NCBI RefSeq assembly: GCF_037042905.1
Contig: NW_026974141.1
Span: 6,303,001 to 6,367,000, forward strand
From: Lytechinus pictus
Taxonomy: Eukaryota > Echinodermata > Echinoidea > Temnopleuroida > Toxopneustidae
Direction of reading: 5' to 3'
DNA length: 64,000 nucleotides
Position numbers and translations under genes: made by a program. The notes beneath the pieces were generated by a model that was not told where the DNA came from, searched no databases, and was given only the letters and a program-made list of their open reading frames with translations. Positions 24,290 through 36,183 of this stretch are shown here, piece by piece; positions within the stretch are counted from its first letter, which is position 1, and each line of letters opens with the position of its first letter.

Positions 24290-24454
24290 CCTGAAATTTG
24301 AGTAAAACACACTTTACTATTCACTGAGTAAAACGAACCTCAATAATGGGTAAAATATTACCCATCTAGTTGATTAAAAACCTTTACTCAATTCTGACCA
24401 TGTGCCCATACGACTTCATTTTGAGTAAAATTTTACTCAATATTTCTTAGAGTG
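24290..24454. repeat. Right terminus and subterminal repeats of the transposon
   Basis: Multiple GAGTAAAA/TTTTACTC and GGGTAAAATATTACCC motifs, some palindromic, ending in TTTCTTAGAGTG next to TA. They mirror the GAGTAAA motifs at the left end. Confidence 0.55.
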
Positions 24455-24459
24455 TAGTG

Positions 24460-25514
24460 GTGGAGAATTGATGTTGAACAATAACGGAAGTTAAATGATG
24501 CATTTTACTGGAATTGAGGCTATTTTTGATTTGCAATTTCCAAATTCAAGTTTTGCCGGTTACAGGAACATCTCAACAACAAAAAACTTTTCAAACAGTT
24601 GCAAGAAAACAAAACAGTTAATTAAATGAGATTAAATACAAAAGGTACGTAGACCTCAATGCACCAATTAGCAAGGGTTGGTTAATTCCTTTGCATTATT
24701 TTATACTACGATTTTTTAATTTGTTTTTTAACCGATGATTAATGGTTATACTAGTGTCACTATAAGGACATCAGAAAGAATTGCATTTATGATTTACTAA
24801 TGCAACTGAATGGTGAATTTGAATAAATCAGATTTTTAGTTACGATAACTCCATTAGTGATGACTAGAACTAATTGAATTAGAACTAATTGAATTCATCC
24901 CACCCTCATGGAGTTTGGCAATGAGAGACCTTAGTGAACATCAGTTGGATAAAATACAAACAGAAGCAGGATCGTTTTAATATGCATTCAATTAATTTAT
25001 TGTAGATAATATGTCTGTAGCTTGAGAAAAAAAATACAATTACATAATAAGAAATACACATTTGTGTTTTGTCCTTTAGGCATCAATATACCCTTATGTT
25101 CTGTATTGATATATATTCTGAGTATACATACGTGTACAATGCACAATGGTTTGAAATGAATTAAATTTGAATAACATTTTACAGTAAAATCATGACAAAT
25201 TTATACGCGCCTACTTCAGTCATTTGATTTTACCCCCATTACAATGGGAACAAGTAAGACAAATATGAAAACACGAGTGGGAGAGTGCTAATAACTTTCG
25301 TAAAAATCGATGATATTTTCATTTTTTTTTGTATAATCATTATGAACAATATTATGAATATAATTATACAAAAGACAGTTTTGCTGAAATTTCATATATT
25401 CGTATTATTAATTACTATCATTAATTGCCATATGATCTACCTCTACTAATACCACATTTATTATTGTTATTATTAACATTATTAGTATTATCATTATCTT
25501 TATTTATCACTGTG

Positions 25515-25545
<31 letters not shown>

Positions 25546-27235
25546 TATTGTTGGTATAATTAAAATTATTTTAATTGCCATTTTTTATCTTTAACCCCAT
25601 TTAGGTAAATTGGGCTATCCATAAAAATCTCAAAACATTAATCTTTCAACGATTTTCTTTCCGAGACTAACCATCAGACTTCGGTAGAGAAAATAGTGTC
25701 TATCTCGTTATGAATTAAAAGAGTTATAGATAATTAATCAACCAGCTCACCCTTTCTTTAATATTACAAAAATTTTAACTTGAATAAACTGAGTAGAGAG
25801 AAGTCAGAAACTTATCGGACACCGTGAATATGGTGAACACAATGCACTATCAGACGTGTATTTGTTAACAGTACTCTTTTTTAATCAATGTCTTAAACTT
25901 TGGTTATTTGCGGATACCATAATCACTAGTTTAAACATTTATTTCATTCGATGAGAAACACGGTTTGGAAAAACTGGGGGAATCACTCTTTTACTGTTTG
26001 TTCGAATGACAAGGTTACACGGGGCATTACTCCCCATAATGTCCACCAACATTCATAGTTATAAAGTACTTAATTGTAGGTTCAGTAAATACATTTTCTT
26101 CGCATTAGTATAACTATTAGTTGCATTTTAGTTCCGATTTCCGAAGCAATAATAAAACAAGAACATTAAGGAGAGTGAAAACAAAATATTTACATAGTCC
26201 CAACCGAAAAAAATGAAAGTCCTTCATTGCATCTACTAGAGCGTGTTTTCCTCACAAAAGCATGCACCCCTCCTCTATCTCTATAAATTGGTTGAAATCA
26301 TTATGTTGCGTCAGGAATAGCGTTTGCAATTGGATGCGTAGACAGTGTGGATACACCTATAACTAAACCAAGCAATTTTCGCTTGAGGACGAAACGCGAA
26401 TTTACCAAGTAGGGCGAATTCAGGAGTCCAAAAAAGAAGGCAGCAATTAACCTTATTCGTGTCATGTACAATTATTCTAATGTAACCGCATAACTCATTA
26501 ATCACAACGGATGGAAAAAAAAAGATTTGCCTATTGCAATTTTAAATAAATTGATAAAGGTATCGGATTCGGTTATTCGTACTTCTTCTCACATTAAACC
26601 CCCTCAAGCTGAAAATTTAAGAAAAAGCTGAACGTTGGCTAAGTCTATACCGATTTTTAAAAATACATTATTCATTATTTTGTTTAATCTTCTCTCATTA
26701 AAAAGACATAATTTTGCAGTATCCACACACACCCTTATTCGTGCCTGAATGTATTGTTTTATTGGATAAAAGCACAAGACGCTATGATATTGTTGAACTT
26801 GCTTAAGCCTCTAAATCCTCGAAATATAAACAAATTACGAATTGTCACAAACATAACATCAACTAATGCCCACTCCAAAGTACCTATGAATCGGTCTTTT
26901 TTCTCTTTCGTCCCCATATTACTGTGGCCATCAACCAGTGGAATACGTGTTTATTTTATTCCAAAGGATGAATAGCTATTGTGTGTTTTTTTTTCTTCAG
27001 AGATTAGCATTCATTTTTACATTACAATCGGTTAAATTGATCACATATTTATAACATATGTTTTTGCGTTTATTCTTGAATATACACATAACTTATTTGA
27101 ATCTTATTTCATATACAATACAGAGACATACAGTTAAATACGAAAAGAACCCTTGGTGGTAATCGTACGGTGACATTGCCTTCTGCTAAATTATGTATTT
27201 CAAAGCATAGAGGAGGTCTACAGCTAAACTAACCG
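24460..27235. other. AT-rich intergenic stretch, no gene seen
   Basis: Includes ATT microsatellite-like sequence near 25480-25560. Open frames near 26.3 and 26.8 kb show no domain. Confidence 0.5.
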
Positions 27236-27237
27236 TA

Positions 27238-27480
27238 CACTGCAAAAACACCGGTGTTGATTTAACACCAGCCCGGAATCTATGTATGTCCACACCAGAG
27301 AAGTGTTAAACTACACCAGTTTGGTTTTGGTCTAACACCATATAGGTGTTTATACAACACCGATTATTATTAAAACAGCATGAGTTTGATTCCAAACTGG
27401 TGTTGTTTCAATACTGCTCTGGTGTGGACATATATAGAGTCCGGGCTGGTGTTAAATCAACACCTGAGTTTTTTGCAGTG
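27238..27480. mobile_element. 243-bp palindromic MITE, CACTGCAAAAA ends, TA duplication
   Basis: Terminal inverted repeats of at least 40 bp: the left starts CACTGCAAAAACACCGGTGT and the right, on the minus strand, CACTGCAAAAAACTCAGGTG; both run on into GATTTAACACCAGCCCGGA. TA flanks both sides (27236-27237, 27481-27482). The interior is full of GGTGTTA/TAACACC repeats. It encodes nothing, and its CACTG ends suggest mobilisation by a CACTA-like transposase. Confidence 0.8.
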
Positions 27481-28090
27481 TAATGTTAAAAAACCATTTG
27501 TGGCGTATCTTCCTACAACATGCACAATAGAGATTTATAACCGTGTTACAGATTAAATACATTGTAAGTTTTGTTTTGAATAATTAAATTGGGAAACTAA
27601 GTTTACACGTTTTTCACTCTACAATCATATAAGTTCCGTACATCCACACACACTTACTCATATACACTATGGTGCATCAACTGTATATGTTTTATGATAT
27701 ATATTAGTCATACATGTAGGAGAAATTTCCTGGACGTAATAATTAGGAAACGAACAATAAAGCAATTTATTAATGGGGGGATTTATGGTTTAATAAATAA
27801 CTTTCACTGTGAAATTGCCATAGGTCTTACCTTTTCCACAAAGGAACGCATACTTCACTTTGCGGAAAAATAAATAGACCTAGGTTGCACAATGACATGG
27901 ATACACAAAAACATCCCTTCTCACAAATCCAAAGCTTCCGGATATTAAACAGTAATTACAAGCTAAGCAAAATATAAATATTATCAACACAATGTAGTGA
28001 GAAGATCTGGAGATGCTTCAATTGTATACACAAATCGAAATCACTTCAGTTTCTCTCTACAAAGAGGTGGTTTCAGTTCACGCAATTAAT

Positions 28091-28280
28091 TCAGACTGGT
28101 TTTTCGTAGACCTCGTAGCTGGGGCTTGGATCTCCGTTTTGCTTGAGGTAAGGTTCAACGTAGAGGGATTGTTCACCAGCAACATAGTTTGCATATCCTT
28201 CAGGAACTTCAGGTAGCGGTCTTCTTTCTCCTTTCCCATTGATCTCTTCTTTTGATGATGATACCAAGCCATAACCACGA
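28091..28280 (-). CDS. Cytoplasmic tail exon of SRCR/CCP receptor, tyrosine-rich
   Basis: Last coding exon. Two frames are open here. The phase decides: the preceding membrane exon ends AGA AA|GTGAGT (phase 2), so this exon (acceptor TATTATTCAG|T) must be read as a 62-residue tail beginning RGYGLVSSS and ending YEVYEKPV. That tail has seven tyrosines (tail positions 3, 29, 32, 40, 44, 55, 58) in settings such as GYANYV, LYVEPYL and YEVYEKP. It also has RPLPEVP (20-26), a fit to the class I SH3 ligand pattern RxxPxxP. This suggests phosphotyrosine signalling. The other open frame (DRYLKFLKDM...) has no such features and I treat it as a shadow. Confidence 0.75.
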
Positions 28281-28439
28281 CTGAATAATACAAATTAAGA
28301 AACATGAAGCGAGTAACAAAATGAAGAAAACAAATACAAAAAAAAAGGAAAAATTGTCTGTCCATCTGACGGTAAATTGCCAACTTGTCCAATTATTTTA
28401 CGGTCGACCTTATACCATGTAGTATAAAGCCATTCTGTC

Positions 28440-28745
28440 CATCAACATTTTTTCTATCAACCTTTTGGTCCAGGAACCATTTGGTCCAATAATCACTTTG
28501 TCTAATCACCAGTTTGTCTATTGCAATTTCAGTTAGTTAGTCTAATATTCCTTTTTCCCATTCATTTTGACTTAGTCAAATTAGAACTAATGGTACATGG
28601 ACTAAATGGTCATTGGAGCGAGTTGTTATTAGACGAAATGGTGAGTGGACGAAACGGCAGTTAGACCCTTTGGAGGTTGGACGAACTGATGGTAGACCAA
28701 ATGATATTAGACGAGTTAGTTATTGTACGAATTGGCATTAGACCA
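28440..28745. repeat. Imperfect repeats built on TTTGGTCCA / TAGACGAAATGG
   Basis: A run of short degenerate motifs. Forms such as TTTGGTCCA and TTTGTCTA dominate the left half and their complements (TGGACTAAATGG, TAGACCAAATG, TAGACGAA) the right half, giving a loose inverted structure of about 300 bp with AGTTAGTTAG-like sequence in the middle. No coding potential. Similar word repeats are common in marine invertebrate DNA. Confidence 0.55.
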
Positions 28746-28749
28746 ATCA

Positions 28750-29540
28750 GAAATAAGCAAACCCATCTTACCTGTCCGTAACAGAATTACTCAGACGGAT
28801 GGTATATTAAAATCGAATATAATATTTTCGATTTTACCAATGAAAGCAAATGCTACTCTCTAAAAAGGTAATCAAACATGGCAAAGTGTCAAATAGGACA
28901 TTTCTTAGTAGGTCCATGGTCTGTATAGTTCCATCTTCCACCACCCGTTCCCTCCCTCTCTATGCCAATGTTTATTAATATTATGTTCTCGTTATTAGCG
29001 TTGCTCTATACAAAATGTTCCACGTATTGGCATGTGATGATAATAAATAAATTAATTAATTAATGAATTAATTAATCAATGAAAAAAAGGGATAACTTGA
29101 ATGCATTACATTATTATATTTTGTAATTATTTGGAATTGTCGGTAAATGCAATTCAATTTAAAATTATTTATAATTGACATTCAATACATTCCAGTTGTC
29201 CTTTAGACGTCATCGTTATAATCAATGTATCTGCGATTAAGGTAAGATTTCATAAAACCCTCCAAATATGTTACTGAAGGTAGAATTTATTATCAAAATT
29301 TACAAGTCACAATATCAGTGCCCACCAAGCTGTATTTCGTGTCACTTTCATTGGGACAAATATTTTTATTGTCAATTCTAAATTGTCGCCAGGAGCATTG
29401 GGATGTGTTCTATATAATTTCTAAATGGCTAAACTGTACCTATAGGTGTGCTTTCAAATATAATTAACCAGACTAAATGTGATTATACTGATGGGGGTAA
29501 GATGTTGGTGTCGACAACATACATGTAATTTTTGAAAGAC
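28750..29540 (-). other. Intron between tail and membrane exons
   Basis: AT-rich with a TTAATTAATT stretch near 29050. No additional exon seen. Confidence 0.6.
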
Positions 29541-29544
29541 TCAC

Positions 29545-29695
29545 TTTCTCACAAAAATGAAGAACATCGCCAAGCTCATTAGAACAACGATAAACAAAAT
29601 GACGGCTGTTACAAGGAGGCCAGTGATAAAGAATTCTCGTTTGCTAGTTCCGTTGACTTGGTTTACTATGGGTGCTGGAGCTCCAGGGTTTTCAT
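29545..29695 (-). CDS. Transmembrane exon of SRCR/CCP receptor
   Basis: A 151-nt exon with acceptor CATACAG|AT and donor AAA|GTGAGT, phase 1 in and phase 2 out. It encodes a Pro-rich stalk (ENPGAPAPIVNQVNGTSK, one potential N-glycosylation site at NGT). A hydrophobic helix of about 28 residues follows, with the core ITGLLVTAVILFIVVLMSLA, ending FVRK as a stop-transfer. This makes the product a type I membrane protein with the CCP modules outside. Confidence 0.85.
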
Positions 29696-30086
29696 CTGTA
29701 TGATAATAAAGGTCATATTGGTATCAGACAAAAAAAAAATAGATTCTGAATTGAAAAAAATATGTAATAGTGACGATTGAAATTGTTAATATTTTATACC
29801 GGATTACTTAATGTATAATATGTATGATAAATATTTTATCCGTATTCACATTGGAAATATATATAAAACTAATGATACGAACGTCGGCGACAAATTATTA
29901 TACATATTGTATACTCACACACTTGTCAAATCTTGGTTCCGAATAGTTACAGCACGGATTTGTAAAAATATATATATATTTATAGAAATGCGTGTAGATC
30001 TATCATGTTATAAAGTATACAAATTGTTGAAAAAAATAATGCAAAATAAATAATGTGTTTTATGGTCAAAAGATAAATCAATTTAC

Positions 30087-30272
30087 CATTAGGTGCTGGG
30101 CGGATTGGTGAGCACATTATGGGCTCCCCACGCCACATGCCATCATTACTGCATTCCCACACAAACCAATCAGGGTCGTCGTTACATGTGATATTGACTT
30201 GATCACCAACCTTGTACCGAGATTTGCCAGCTCGAAAGGATGAGGCACTCGGTGGTATAGGTGGATTGCAGT
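30087..30272 (-). CDS. CCP (sushi) domain exon 3 of receptor
   Basis: A 186-nt exon, phase 1-1, acceptor TTAACAG|AC, donor AATG|GTAAAT. Complete module: DCNPP, YKVGDQVNITC, WECSNDGMWRG, IMCSP. It has an N-glycosylation site (NIT) and a Pro-rich end leading to the membrane exon. It is the membrane-proximal CCP. Confidence 0.87.
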
Positions 30273-30279
30273 CTGTTAA

Positions 30280-31015
30280 TAAAGAAGTGGGAGATACAAC
30301 TTATCAATGGTCATGGTTCCATTGGAGGACAGTTTGACCGATGTGTTACTGAAAATTATTACCCTAGAGTAAATAACGCAGACAACTTCAAACTGTTGAA
30401 TGCGGGTACAGGCTAGAGTGACATACAGCTAATGAAACCCTTCTGTTATGCAGTATAAGATCTCAATGAAAAACTATTAATTTACGATTTAAAACCTATA
30501 TAAAGATTTGGCAGAGGTTCAATATTGAAATATAATTCAATAATTTCAAACTTACACAAGTGTACTGACCGATATATCACTTAATTCATACCTACTCTTA
30601 ACAAAATATTGTTAATTGGTTTTCCATGTTTGCATGTAAAGAACTTTGTGAAAATTTGTTGGCAAGCGGAGCACCCCCCCCCCCCCCCTCACACACACCT
30701 CGCTAAAATGTCATATTTCAAGGTTCAAATCAGATATTTATTTTGTACACTTATCTATGTCCAAGCTCGAAACTCTTGATTATTTTTGTGTTTGAACGGG
30801 TTATTGAGTGGGTGTCGATGTGGGTAGGCATATTATATATCTGTTTAGTCAAGACGTTATGCATTTACGTAATCGCGCCGCCGTCTTAGAGGCTGAAGCC
30901 ATTGCTTCACAGGAGTTGGTGCAGCTGGCGTAACTCTAACAGCGGCTGTTTTCGCGTATTTCTATATCCTCTGAAGGACGTCTTTTTACATCTTTTTAAT
31001 ATAAATTATATTCAT
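30280..31015 (-). other. Intron with poly-C tract
   Basis: A C17-type homopolymer at about 30674-30690, followed by CACACACAC. No exon seen. Confidence 0.6.
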
Positions 31016-31020
31016 CTTAC

Positions 31021-31215
31021 CGACGACAGGGGCACTGCAAACAATGTTTTGCCCCATCCAGGTCCCATTCCTACATGTCAAATTGAACCAATCGGAATCC
31101 TCATTACACGTAACGTTGATGTTGTCACCATTTTTGTACGACAGGGCAAGGTTGTGGACAGATGAGAAAGGGGGCAGCGCCGGAGCATTGCAACCAGTAG
31201 GAGCGGACACAGGAG
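31021..31215 (-). CDS. CCP (sushi) domain exon 2 of receptor
   Basis: A 195-nt exon, phase 1-1, acceptor CTCTGCAG|CT, donor GTCG|GTAAGA. Reads APVSAPTGCNAP, YKNGDNINVTC, FNLTCRNGTWMG, IVCSAP. It has the four cysteines and the Trp of a CCP fold, and three NxT glycosylation sites (NVT, NLT, NGT). Close in sequence to CCP 3 (DSDWFNLTC versus DPDWFVWEC), consistent with exon duplication. Confidence 0.87.
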
Positions 31216-31224
31216 CTGCAGAGG

Positions 31225-32573
31225 AAAAGTTTGAGGATACAAATACCAGTGAGTAAAATATTCTTAAGCATTTTATCATACTTTTATTGGTTTTTTTAAC
31301 GTTGCATACTAACAAATATGTCGGCAATAATTAAGACAGAGACCAATCTGGAGTAATGATAGAACAATCACATTAAGACACCGCGCAGACACATGAAACA
31401 AGGGTTAATTATTTCTTTTCTGATTGTGCCAAAGGCTAGCAAAATAAACAAATCAACTGTAATGGTAGAATAATATACTAACATAAATGAAAAAGAAAAG
31501 AAGAAGAAAAAGAAGATGATGAAGAGGGAGAAGAACAACTAAATAGAATTCACATATACGATTTTGCCATAGCGCACACGTACAAATCCCTAATAAAAAT
31601 AAAAAGGAATAGTTTCAAATACTTTATATATTCTTTAAACTCAGTATAAGAATGCAATCTTTTTTGCACCCGTTAGCTAACTCTATTTCGACCCGTTGGC
31701 TACATATTTGTCATTTAACACCACTGAAAATCGTAAAAATAATATTTTAATAGAAAAAAATATTACTTAAATGATGATGATGATAAGAATGGTATTGATG
31801 GTACGAGCATTATTGACCATTATTGACAAAACAATTTGAATTTTTTTTTTATAATAATAAAATAATAACAATATTAATAATGATAATTATATAAATAATA
31901 CTTATGATGATAGTGATGATAATGATTTAGATGATAATAAAAAATAATGATGATGATTATAATAACAATAATGAAAATGATACTTGTAGTAGTGATCGTA
32001 AATCTGTTAACAATAATTATATGAATGATCACAAATAAGATGATTATCATTAATATATTATAATCATAAATTGACCCAAACTCGGGTGGTCACGTGTATG
32101 ACATAAAGAGCAATTTTAGAAATACAAATATATAATTAAATTGAAGAAGTTGAACACAAAACATTATATAAATCGTCACACCTTCACTAGAGATATGGAC
32201 ATGATGGAGGTATGACGTATAGGGGGTGGTTGTCATTAGTTGATGACAAAGAAAAAAAAAATTGTTCAACATTGATCAATTATTCATTAAACCACATTAC
32301 TTTGGAAATAATATTAACTCATTATCAAGCAATACCTGTTATCACGTCATGCTCATGTTCGAAACTTTATTTTTTTACTTGGCTAATAGTCATATAATGA
32401 TTATCCCACGTTTTTTCAGTATATCTATGCAATGGTAGATCTATCGTCTATTTGGATATCAAGCTGGCCAAAACTACCCAGTATGAGAAGCATGAGGGAC
32501 ACTGTCCATTACTGATATGACAGGTTAAAGTTAATGTGGTTTTAAATATGTTCATTGTACATGATATAGGCAT

Positions 32574-32615
<42 letters not shown>

Positions 32616-32750
32616 TGTATATATTTATAAGTATTTTTTTAAAACGACTGGTAACATTGGTTATTTTATGTATGTGGTTCTCGTTCTTTTACATGAGGGA
32701 TCACCGTATGAATAATGGAATTGGCATTCTAATTAAACATTATAAAGAAC
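31225..32750 (-). other. Intron with AT microsatellites
   Basis: Contains AAG-rich sequence near 31490-31535, long AAT/GAT-type repeats at 31840-32060 and a (TA)n tract at about 32571-32612. No exon seen. Confidence 0.6.
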
Positions 32751-32756
32751 ACTCAC

Positions 32757-32939
32757 CGGCTGGTTCGGGACAGACCACGACAGGTCCGCTCCACAATCCC
32801 TTGTTGTGACATTGCAAATTGAATGCCTCATTAGTGGTATTGCATGTGACGGTCACTCTTGAGCCAAAATCATAATTACGTTCAGCAACGTTGACCCAGG
32901 AGTGGTGAGGCAAATAAGGGGCGCTACATTGTATGGATC
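32757..32939 (-). CDS. CCP (sushi) domain exon 1 of receptor
   Basis: A 183-nt exon, phase 1-1, acceptor TTTCAG|GATCC, donor GCCG|GTGAGT. Encodes SIQCSAPYLP, YDFGSRVTVTC, LQCHNKGLWSGP and VVCPEP, a full CCP module. Most similar to the left-hand gene's exon at 581-772. The exon upstream in the gene should be an SRCR exon with a phase-1 CHKPG|GTGAG edge, which fits the units found from 36.2 kb onward. Confidence 0.87.
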
Positions 32940-32944
32940 CTGAA

Positions 32945-35900
32945 AGAACAATTTAAAGAAGCATTTACATATTAACATGTTTTGGGAAATATGCCGTGTT
33001 TATAATCAACATGAATACATGCAAGATATTTGGTCAGAACTTGGCACATTCCACATCCTTCCTTTTTGCAGCCACCACGTATTTTCGACTGTATTACCTA
33101 TTAGGGCATTTGGAAATGTGACCCTTTTTTCTCAAATATCAAAACTACAATTTAGTCATTTTTAACGTATTCCCAGTCTTGAATTATTGCTTTTGGACAT
33201 TGATAAGGTAAATATTGAATTTTGTATGAATCAATTTATTGTAAGATATGTTCTCTATTACAGATCGTGAAACTATTAGCGTTTAACAGTTGATTAATAT
33301 TTCAACTAAACATTATTAAACAAACTTTAAAAGGGACACTGATTATTGCATTGTCATTTCATTTAAACGAATCAAATAATTTAAGAAAAATAAAGGTGAA
33401 GAGCAAAGTCGTATTTATATACATACAAAAATATATATTGAACAAGTACATTGATTACCATAAACATATATCGACATTGCATTTACACAATCAATTGACC
33501 TGTTGCATGAAAGAAAAGCTCCGATTTGCTTTTTTCTTGTTTTATCAACATTTTTTTTTTTTTCATGGGGGGAAAAACCACAGGCAAAGTTTTACGCACA
33601 GGCGCCTTATTTGACAAAGTGACATCGACAAATGCATGCATTAAAAATATGCTAGGTAGTTGTTTTTGAATGTTTTTTTTCGCAGGCAAAATCATATTAC
33701 TAAGAACCAATGACCAGCTGGAAACAAATATGGAAATGAGTTTCCTTTCCCGGACAATAAACGCCACATACATATACATATATATATATATTGGGGGGCT
33801 ATTCGTTGCTCCTACTGAAAATGTCATTAAAGAGTGACACCAAATATACACGTTTTCAAAATACTGAGACTGATTTTATTAATCGAAATACCACAACAAT
33901 ATCCATAACAATGAGACAACATAGTAACGTAAATTTCGATGATAAAAACAATACTTGCAATGAGCAATGAACGTAAAACTCCATCATATTAATGATGAAT
34001 GCATGGAGCTATTAATAGCTCTATGATGAATGTAAAACATAATTGTTTTTCATGTTATGTACAGTATTAAAGGAAAGCAGCAGTGGAGCGTTCTCTCTAT
34101 GAGAGAACGTATGAGAGAACGTCTCAATGAGATTGGATTAATCTGATTAAGATTTAGAAATGACTGTAAAGGAAGCGGACGTCGAAAGTATGAATTAATA
34201 TTCTTGTACATTGAAAGTTGAATCACAGTAGGAATATTGAATTTCGTCAAACATATTGAATTGCTATCTAACATGTAACCTGTCTCGCGTTAATAATGCA
34301 GATGATTACAAGTGTACTCATACAATAATTCTAGAACCATGTTTATGAGTTATCGTTGAAATTTATGACAGTTAAAGTTATACACAGTCCCTTCCAACTT
34401 CACCATTGACATGTCTGGTATTATTGCACTTTATGTTCTTTTCATTTCCCGCTCACCAAGTGCATCCCCGAAATCTGTAGTGAGAATATAGTCTGTCGTA
34501 ACGGGCGATGTTTAACTAGATGGAACTAGCTTTCGTAAGCTATTTTTAACGAAATGTAATTTGCGGATTAAAGCACTGATACAGATGAAATCAATGGAAA
34601 CTGAGAAAATTACTGAGTCTTTGTTGCTTCCTAAGCAGTAACCACGTGAGTAGAGCCAAGTACTAATTGCAGTATCAAGGTACAGAAAAACACAGCAAAG
34701 AATACTTTTGCTGGCCTCTTCAAATGCATTATTTTCATAATATCATCGTAAAATCTCCCCCATCTTGGTAATAAATGGTTGGTGTTTTCTTAGAAGTCCA
34801 GTCACAACGAAGATGTTTAGATGGTGTTCAGTGCATGCCATGCTCTCTTACTTCTTGCAACTGTAGGCGTGGTGTAGGTGGAGTTGTGAGGGGGATGTCT
34901 AATTTTCCAGGCTAAGAGTGCGAGGGAATTGTCTATGAAAAAGAAGCGAAATAAAAAAGAAAGCTAGTCTTGAGCAGTGATCTATGTTCAAAAGGAATAT
35001 GAGTAAGCTGTGGATATTAGAAGCAAAATACTATTCCACTTACCGTGACAACGAATGCCGACCTTTTGTCAAAGGACTTACATCCTAAATAAGCAATAGT
35101 AGATGTGCGTATATTTAGATTTCATGATATCAAATCAATGACAAAGAATACAGTGTTTCCATTTTACAACCTTTTAATTTATTATTTTGTTTAAAGGCAT
35201 GTTTAAGAAATTAAAATTGCTCTTGCAATTCAATTACTAGATGCTTTAATTTTGTTTGATAGCTTATGAACCCTTGAAATAATAGACACTAAAATGTACT
35301 GAATATTTATAATCCATCTCACTATCTAATTGCGTCATTACAGAGTAAACAATATTTCTTTCTGACTCAAGGACAGGCAAGTGGTAACGCTAATATATAT
35401 TTCAATATTGCTCAATACTGCTAAGAAGATAAGTCGCAAGAGACGGCTTTAAGATTTCAGTTTTACAGTTATGTGCTGCTCAAGCACTCCTGAGTGTAAA
35501 TGATTCAACTCAGATTGATTAAAAACTAAAACAAAACATTGTATTGTAGAATATATAATTGCTCTACATTCGTAAATTGTTCCGAGGTGCTATCATTAGA
35601 TTGCAATCAAACAGCCTTCAACACGAAACTTAAATTCAAATCAAACCGCCATGAAAGTTTAAGATCATGTGCACATTTATGGCAGCATATCATGTTTATA
35701 ATCAATGCAACAAAGGAAACTCCAATTATAATGTAACATAAACATTGAAAATTAGTAATCATCATCATCACCCAATTTTAAGATGTATATACATTCGAAA
35801 GAAAAAGTGTAACTCATTAAAAATAAAATAAGAAATAAATCCGTGGGCTCTTACCTTGGATGCAGTTCCCATGTCTGTGTGTCATTTGACATCTTTGAAG

Positions 35901-36180
35901 TTGCAAAAACAGTGACCAGCTCGATCTGGGCAACGAGGTAGAACGATGCTGTACTCTCGCAAGACGTGTTCAGTGACTTGTCCACGGTGAGCCGAATGTT
36001 TGACAAGCAGAGCTGAATATTCTTTCGAAACTATGTTCTCTTTTCCATGTTTACATGAATACGTCGACCCCACCTAACCCGCCCCTCTCTCTTTCCTTGT
36101 CACTCTCACTCTTACTTTACATACATTATACAGGGTCTCCCTCTCACTTATAGAGGCCTCTTTCTTGACGATATGGACCT
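32945..36180 (-). other. Long intron or spacer, no exon established
   Basis: Contains a (TA)n stretch near 33771-33790 and a short GAGAGAACG repeat at 34090-34125. A possible minus-strand splice donor (CCAAG|GTAAGA) is at 35854-35860 next to a 63-codon frame with no recognised domain; I do not call it an exon. Confidence 0.5.
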
Positions 36181-36183
36181 CAC

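Larger units (their letters stand above)
10586..24454 (+). mobile_element. 13.9-kb CACTA-like DNA transposon candidate with two genes
   Basis: The left end begins CACTCTAAATCCATGGGGTA and the right end, read inward on the minus strand, begins CACTCTAAGAAATATTGAGT. The first eight bases are identical and GTAAAAT recurs shortly inside each end. Both are flanked by TA (10584-10585 and 24455-24456). Both subterminal regions are packed with short repeats (GAGTAAA/TTTACTC, TTGAGCAA, and two copies of GAGTAAAGTTTGCTCC at 10740-10810), as is typical of CACTA elements. Inside lie a transposase gene and a SAMD3-like gene in the same direction. What I infer is that they form one element; the perfect inverted repeat is short, so the boundaries need confirmation. 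A small element at 44577-44804 has the same ends and TA flanks. Confidence 0.6.

Noticed and set aside
28078..28392. 104-codon minus-strand frame as the receptor tail
   Set aside because: It would require a splice phase that the membrane exon (phase 2 end) does not provide; the other frame gives a coherent signalling tail.
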